Below are positions 59,698-64,000 of a DNA stretch of 64,000 nt, one piece after another. The translations under genes were made by a program, and so were the position numbers. The notes under the pieces were generated by a model. That model was given only the letters and a program-made list of their open reading frames with translations. It did no database searches and was not told where the DNA came from. The first letter of the stretch is position 1. Every line of letters starts with the position of its first letter. The stretch is from Holtermannia corniformis. Its lineage: Eukaryota > Basidiomycota > Tremellomycetes > Holtermanniales. The stretch covers positions 285,811 to 349,810 of the forward strand of contig BCIJ01000002.1 of NCBI GenBank assembly GCA_001599935.1, in the 5' to 3' direction.

Positions 59698-62600
59698 ATG
59701 GATCAGGACGAGTCGTTTGCAGACTTGCTCGCCAGCACGATCCGACCGCAGCAAGCGTTCACTCGGCCGCAAGCAGACGATCACGATCCATGGGCTAACC
59801 CGTTCGCGTCCTCTCTGCCCGTCGTAGACGTCTCGCCGTATGTGGACCGACTGCAGCGTGATGCCGAGGCCGGGATCGGTGCAGGCATGGGCGGGCCAGA
59901 ACCGCCATCAGTGATACTGGAAGAGGAACAGGCCATGTTGGCTGCTCTACAGCGCTTCGAGCCCGGTCCAGCTCAGCAGCAGGCTGTGCAGCCCGACTAT
60001 CCCGTCTCGACACCGACAATGCAGTCACCAGCGTTGGATGGTTATGCTACAGCGCACGTAGACGCGTTCACTTCGGATCCGTTTACCCACACCCCCTTTA
60101 CATCGGCCACGTCCACATCTCCGGTCCAATCACCGTTCGCGCCAGCCTTTTCCCCCATCTCACCCTCCACACTCCAGCCAACGCCAGCAACCCCCGATCC
60201 AGACCTCCTAGGCCTAGCGGGGTCCAACCTCCCCGATCCGAGCGAAGCGTTGAAAAAGGCGTTTGTGAAATCATCCCCGGTCAAACAAAGCGGCAACGGT
60301 AAAGTGTTTGAACCCAGGCGCGGCATCAAGCGCGGCATCGTAGCCGGTGCGGTCAAACCCAAACCAGCCGCAGCGCCAGAAGTCAAGCGAGAGGAACAGG
60401 TGAAACAGGCAGAGGCTGGTGCAAAACCCGAGCAAGAAGCCGTGGCTCAGCCAGAGGTTGAAACTGTACCAAACATCAAGCTAGATCTGCAAGCTGTTGC
60501 CGAGGCCGAGTCTCAAACCCCTAGCCAACCCGAAGAATCACCAGTGGCAGCACCCGAGCCGCAGCAGGATCACGCCGAGGCTGCTGAGAAAGAGCAAGCA
60601 AACGACGGAACACAGCCCGTGGTCGAGGCTGTACCACACACGTCGCAAGATGATCTTGGAGACGCCGACGCCGCTCAGGAAGAGTCTGCTCACTCGATCG
60701 CAGTCCACCCACACAGCCAAGCGCAGGCTTTGGCAGACCCCAAGCCCCCATCTCCGCACCAAACACCCACAGCGTCCCATCACCCGCTCCCACCCTCGGC
60801 GCGCACGCCAGCTCTCCATTCCCCGCTTGATCCACCTACAGCCACCAGTTCGTTCTCGGCACTCTCGCTCGGTGGCGCTGCTACGGGACGTGGATGGGGC
60901 GCGGTCGAGGACGCGCCGGACGGAGCGGATGCGGGGTTATTCGGTGGTGGTTATGTGCCACCGTCTGGCGCCAGCGCTAATGCTGGCGGATGGGGAGAGG
61001 ACGAGACGAGCGCCTATGGCGAGGTAGGTCCCCCTGGCTTCCTCAGCGAGCTGACGCCTCAGTCCTCACGGTCCGTCACGCCCCCACCGCGCCTAGACCC
61101 AGAGACTCCACCACCGGTATCGCAACCCGAGCAGGCTTCCCCCGTCGCGCGCAAGACGCTGTTCAGTATCTCTGTCGGCGACCCTACCAAAGTCGGAGAC
61201 CCGATAAGGGGTCATATCGTCTACACGGTTCGAACGAGGGTGAGTCCTAGTTCACTTCTGACGCGCCATGGGGTCGTAGCGCTACAGCTAGAGCTTTGTG
61301 TTCACCAGGCCTGATGAGGCCTTCCGGCAGACGTCGCTAGCTGCTCTCTACTACCCCACCTCGTCGGCGCGTCCTCGACGCGCGGCTTGATTCCAGATCC
61401 GCAGCTTGTAGTCTCGAGACCTACCTGACACGCAAGGTCTCGTTACAAGACACACGAGCTGCTCACTTTTGTCCTGTCGCGTCGTAGGGCTGACGTTAAC
61501 AGACGACATCCCCACACTTTCGCAAAGGCGACATGTCGGCGCTCCGACGGTTCTCAGACTTTTTGTGGCTTTTCGAAGCGTTGACGGCGAATAACCCGGG
61601 CGTCATTGTCCCGCCTGTGCCAGACAAGCATCCGTTTGGTGCGTGCGCTTCCTGAGCCAGCGTGAGACGCTGCAACTCGCCATGGACTGACCGTGCACAG
61701 GCCGATTCCAAGACCAATTTGTGGAAACGCGCCGGCTCGCGCTCGAGCGCTGCTTGCGCAAGATTTGCGCCCACCCCGTCCTCCAGCTCGACCCGGATCT
61801 CCGCCTGTTTCTAGAGAGCGATACATTTACGATGGATGTCAGTGCGCGCCTCGGGAGCGTGCGAACCGGCACTGATCTACACAGATCAAGCACCGCAAGC
61901 AAGACTTGGCGCAGGAAAAGCAGGGCTACCTCGCGAGCTGGACGGGGCCCAAGTATTTCGAGCAGGACGAGGTGCGTGCGAGGCGTGGTGTAGGATCGTG
62001 AGCTGAGAGATATAGTGGTTTGACTCGCGCAAAGTGTTCCTCGAGGCGCTCGAGACACAGCTCAAGGCTTTGGTCAAGTCGATCGATACGACTTCCAAGC
62101 AGCGTCTAGGTGCGTGCGGTAGGAACGGCGGTGCAAAAAAGAGCTCACGACAATACAGAGCTAGCACTCAACGTTTCCGACTTTGCCGATTCAATCACTG
62201 CACTCGTCGATGCCGACCTCGGTTCCGCCCTGTCTTCAGCTCTGGCCCGCCTCGCTGATCTCGGTCGGCAAGAAAAGGAAGCGCACGAGGAACAGGCGAA
62301 AGCGGACGTCGTGTACATTATGAGTTCGGCAGACGAGTATCTGCGCTTGATTGGCAGTGTTCGCGTCAGTCGCTCGGGTTCAGCGGTCACAGGTGCGACG
62401 CTGACGGTTTAGCTCGCCTTTGCATCGCGGATCAAGGAATACAACGCGTGGCAAAACGCAGAGAAGGACGTTGTGCGCTTACGCTCGCTCCGGGAAAAGG
62501 CCCGTCAAGCGGGCAGGCTGGTAGGCGAGAGGGTGGCGTCCAGTCTGGCCGAAGTGGGAGAGGTGTGTCATGCTACATGGCCGACAGGAAACGGCTAACG

Positions 62601-62923
62601 CGCGTCACGCCCAGTCGGAGCGCAGAGCGCGCGACGCCGCCGCAGAGTTTGAAACCGTCTCCAAGCTCGTCAAGACCGAGTTTGCGCGGTTCGAAAGAGA
62701 GCGCGTGGAGGATTTCAAGAAGATGCTGGAGAAATACCTTGATGGCATGATTGGCCGCCAGCGCGAGGTGCGCCGTGTCTTGCTGTCACTGTGTACTGGG
62801 CTGATGGGGTCGTGACGACAGTTGATCAAGGCCTGGGAAGAGTATCATGGTGTCATCTTGAAAATGGTGCAGTCGAGCCAGGGGCAAGGGCAGGGGCAGC
62901 GCCCGGCGCCCGTCAACGCATAG
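59698..62923 (+). CDS. Vps5/SNX1-type sorting nexin (retromer BAR protein)
   Basis: The N-terminus from Met 59698 (MDQDESFADLLASTIRP) is long, disordered and Pro/Glu-rich, with a Gly-rich box GWGAVEDAPDGADAGLFGGG. The PX domain begins FSISVGDPTKVGDPIRGHIV and, after a 263-base intron (61240-61502), continues TTSPHFRKGDMSALRRFSDF, LWLFEALTANNPGVIVPPVP and FGRFQDQFVETRRLALERCL; RRFSDF is the PI3P pocket. The BAR-like C-terminus has KVFLEALETQLKALVKSIDT, ELALNVSDFADSITALVD, EEQAKADVVYIMSSADEYLR, RIKEYNAWQNAEKDVVRLRS and FKKMLEKYLDGMIGRQREVR. It ends in a Gln/Gly-rich tail at 62923. The protein bends endosome tubules for cargo return to the Golgi. Introns in the BAR part are short and phase-consistent. 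Confidence 0.9.
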
Positions 62924-62974
62924 ATGCAGTACATGTCCATCCCTCACATCACGTCCAAAGCGTACAATCGCGGT

Positions 62975-63457
62975 CTAGATGCCGTGCTTCTTGGCCATGA
63001 CCTCGTGAATATCTTGCAGCTCGCCGTGGTGGGCGTCTGCCCGTATCAGCTCGGTGCTCTGTCCACAGATGTACATTCGACTCACCACCCGCCATAAAGT
63101 CACCGGCGTCGAGCGCCTCGTCGGTCCCATTCAGGATCTCGAGGTGGACGTTTGCGCCGCCACCGAGCGCTAGCGGGTCGGCCGCGAACAAGGGGTTGTG
63201 CATGTCTTCGGCCACAATCTTGCGGTCCATGGCCATGCGGAGTGGCATCCCAAGCCCGTACGTGTTGCGGTACATTGTCTGGTCGAGCTGTTGGCGTGTG
63301 CTGTTCCACTGTGCAGGGTTAGCGCTTGGCGATAAAGGGATGACAGTGAAGGCTAATTAAACCAAAACATTGGCAGTGTACTAGCTAGACTTGCTCGCTC
63401 TGGAGTTTAGCCCTGTGCGTCGTAGAGCGTGACCGGCCAAGGAATGATGCCAGCACC
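62975..63457 (-). CDS. UMP1: UMP1/POMP proteasome maturation factor (5' end unresolved)
   Basis: The chaperone that guides 20S proteasome assembly and is its first substrate. The main exon reads WNSTRQQLDQTMYRNTYGLG, MPLRMAMDRKIVAED, ANVHLEILNGTDEALDAGDF, and after an intron ADAHHGELQDIHEVMAKKHG, stop 62975. Y/N-TYG..PLR...ERKIV and the SxLHLDIL..DE..D.xDF block are the family core. An upstream exon VLASFLGRSRSTTHRAKLQS ending EQ joins through a 79-base intron with donor GTCTAG. The first coding exon was not found with confidence; Met at about 63567 (MLSRVMLLSHAHL) is one candidate. Confidence 0.82.
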
Positions 63458-64000
63458 TGTGCTATCTTCTCCCCACACGCGATACATCGCGCGCGTTGGG
63501 AGCCGCGGTGACAGGTGGGCATGCGACAGTAGCATCACCCTGCTCAGCATGGAGCTCGCCTCCAGCGAGGCGGCTCGAGATCATCGACGATCATCGACGA
63601 CTATGCAGCCAGCCGGTAGTACAGAGTCCTGCTTCAGCCCCGCTCTGTACACGCTACGTCACCAGCGCATATATCGCCGAGTGAGTGAAGCCAGGGAAAC
63701 AAATGTTAGACAGCAGACCATCGTCGCAAAGGCGCAAGACTGCACTTCAAGGTGGCTCACCGTTGAGCTGAATCGTGCCCGCACGCGTCAAGGTGGATGA
63801 ATTCACGTCAATATCAGAATTGGCTGAGCATGTACGGCAGCCCAGGGCATACGGTACAGCGCTGCGCTTCGCACTCGGCTGGTCATGTAGCCAGAAGCGC
63901 GCATAGATCTGCGCGGGACAGGTCACTGATCAGAGCCGCGAGGCAGACCGGCGCTGAGCACACAGAGACTGGTGGCTCAAGTCCAGACAGTGTCGAGTGG
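63458..64000. other. Window end, no gene resolved
   Basis: The UMP1 start exon should lie here. A short tandem of GATCATCGAC occurs near 63579-63600. The frame 63429-63800 on the plus strand runs antisense to UMP1 and shows no family signature. Confidence 0.4.

Overview
The window is nuclear DNA of a basidiomycete fungus. It is GC-rich, with genes packed on both strands and split by many introns of about 40-60 bases that start GTGAGT/GTAAGT and end CAG/TAG. The gene content is fungal: homoisocitrate dehydrogenase of the alpha-aminoadipate lysine pathway, a GT90/CAP10-type glycosyltransferase, an Msb1/Mug8-type protein, RIF1, Msp1, VAC14, a Vps5-type sorting nexin and UMP1. I cannot fix the subphylum from sequence alone. 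Most genes had to be joined across introns by hand, so exon edges are conceptual unless I say they are exact.

Layout. 1-5.7 kb: 3' end of a RecQ-family helicase, a PP2A activator (PTPA), and a Pil1/eisosome-like coiled-coil protein with NPF motifs. 6.1-7.6 kb: an intronless protein with a PD-(D/E)XK nuclease-like signature. 8.5-17.6 kb (minus strand): a bHLH transcription factor and a large RIF1 homologue. 18.1-21.8 kb: Msp1-type AAA ATPase facing an Aurora kinase. 22.7-28.7 kb: three related small type I membrane proteins plus a decayed copy, with a second nuclease-fold-like gene among them. 28.8-40.1 kb (all minus): Msb1-like protein, GT90 glycosyltransferase, a multi-span membrane protein, homoisocitrate dehydrogenase, and an unrecognised Ser/Pro-rich protein.

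41.1-43.2 kb: a 70-residue HMG/YABBY-like protein that no simple ORF reveals. It has exons of 7, 9 and 13 bases and one 1,581-base intron containing several perfect hairpins. 43.6-45.1 kb: two related small proteins of unknown function, with a diverged relative at 54.5-54.8 kb. 45.6-52.3 kb: VAC14 and a MED25-like Mediator subunit diverge from a shared 367-base promoter region. 52.7-59.4 kb: one unrecognised multi-exon gene, then a stretch of weak, fragmentary or decayed coding sequence. 59.5-63.5 kb: a duplicated E-box/hairpin repeat, the Vps5-type sorting nexin and UMP1.

The conserved genes are housekeeping: genome maintenance (RecQ, RIF1, Aurora), membrane traffic and endosomes (Vps5, VAC14, eisosome-like), proteostasis (Msp1, UMP1), cell wall or capsule sugars and polarity (GT90, Msb1-like), and transcription (MED25, bHLH, HMG-like). 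They are not one pathway. The more unusual material is the tandem membrane-protein family whose cytosolic tails carry PP1-docking-like KKVxW motifs, the small-protein family at 43.6-45.1 kb, the two nuclease-fold-like genes, the microexon-rich HMG-like gene with its giant structured intron, and the E-box repeat upstream of the sorting nexin.
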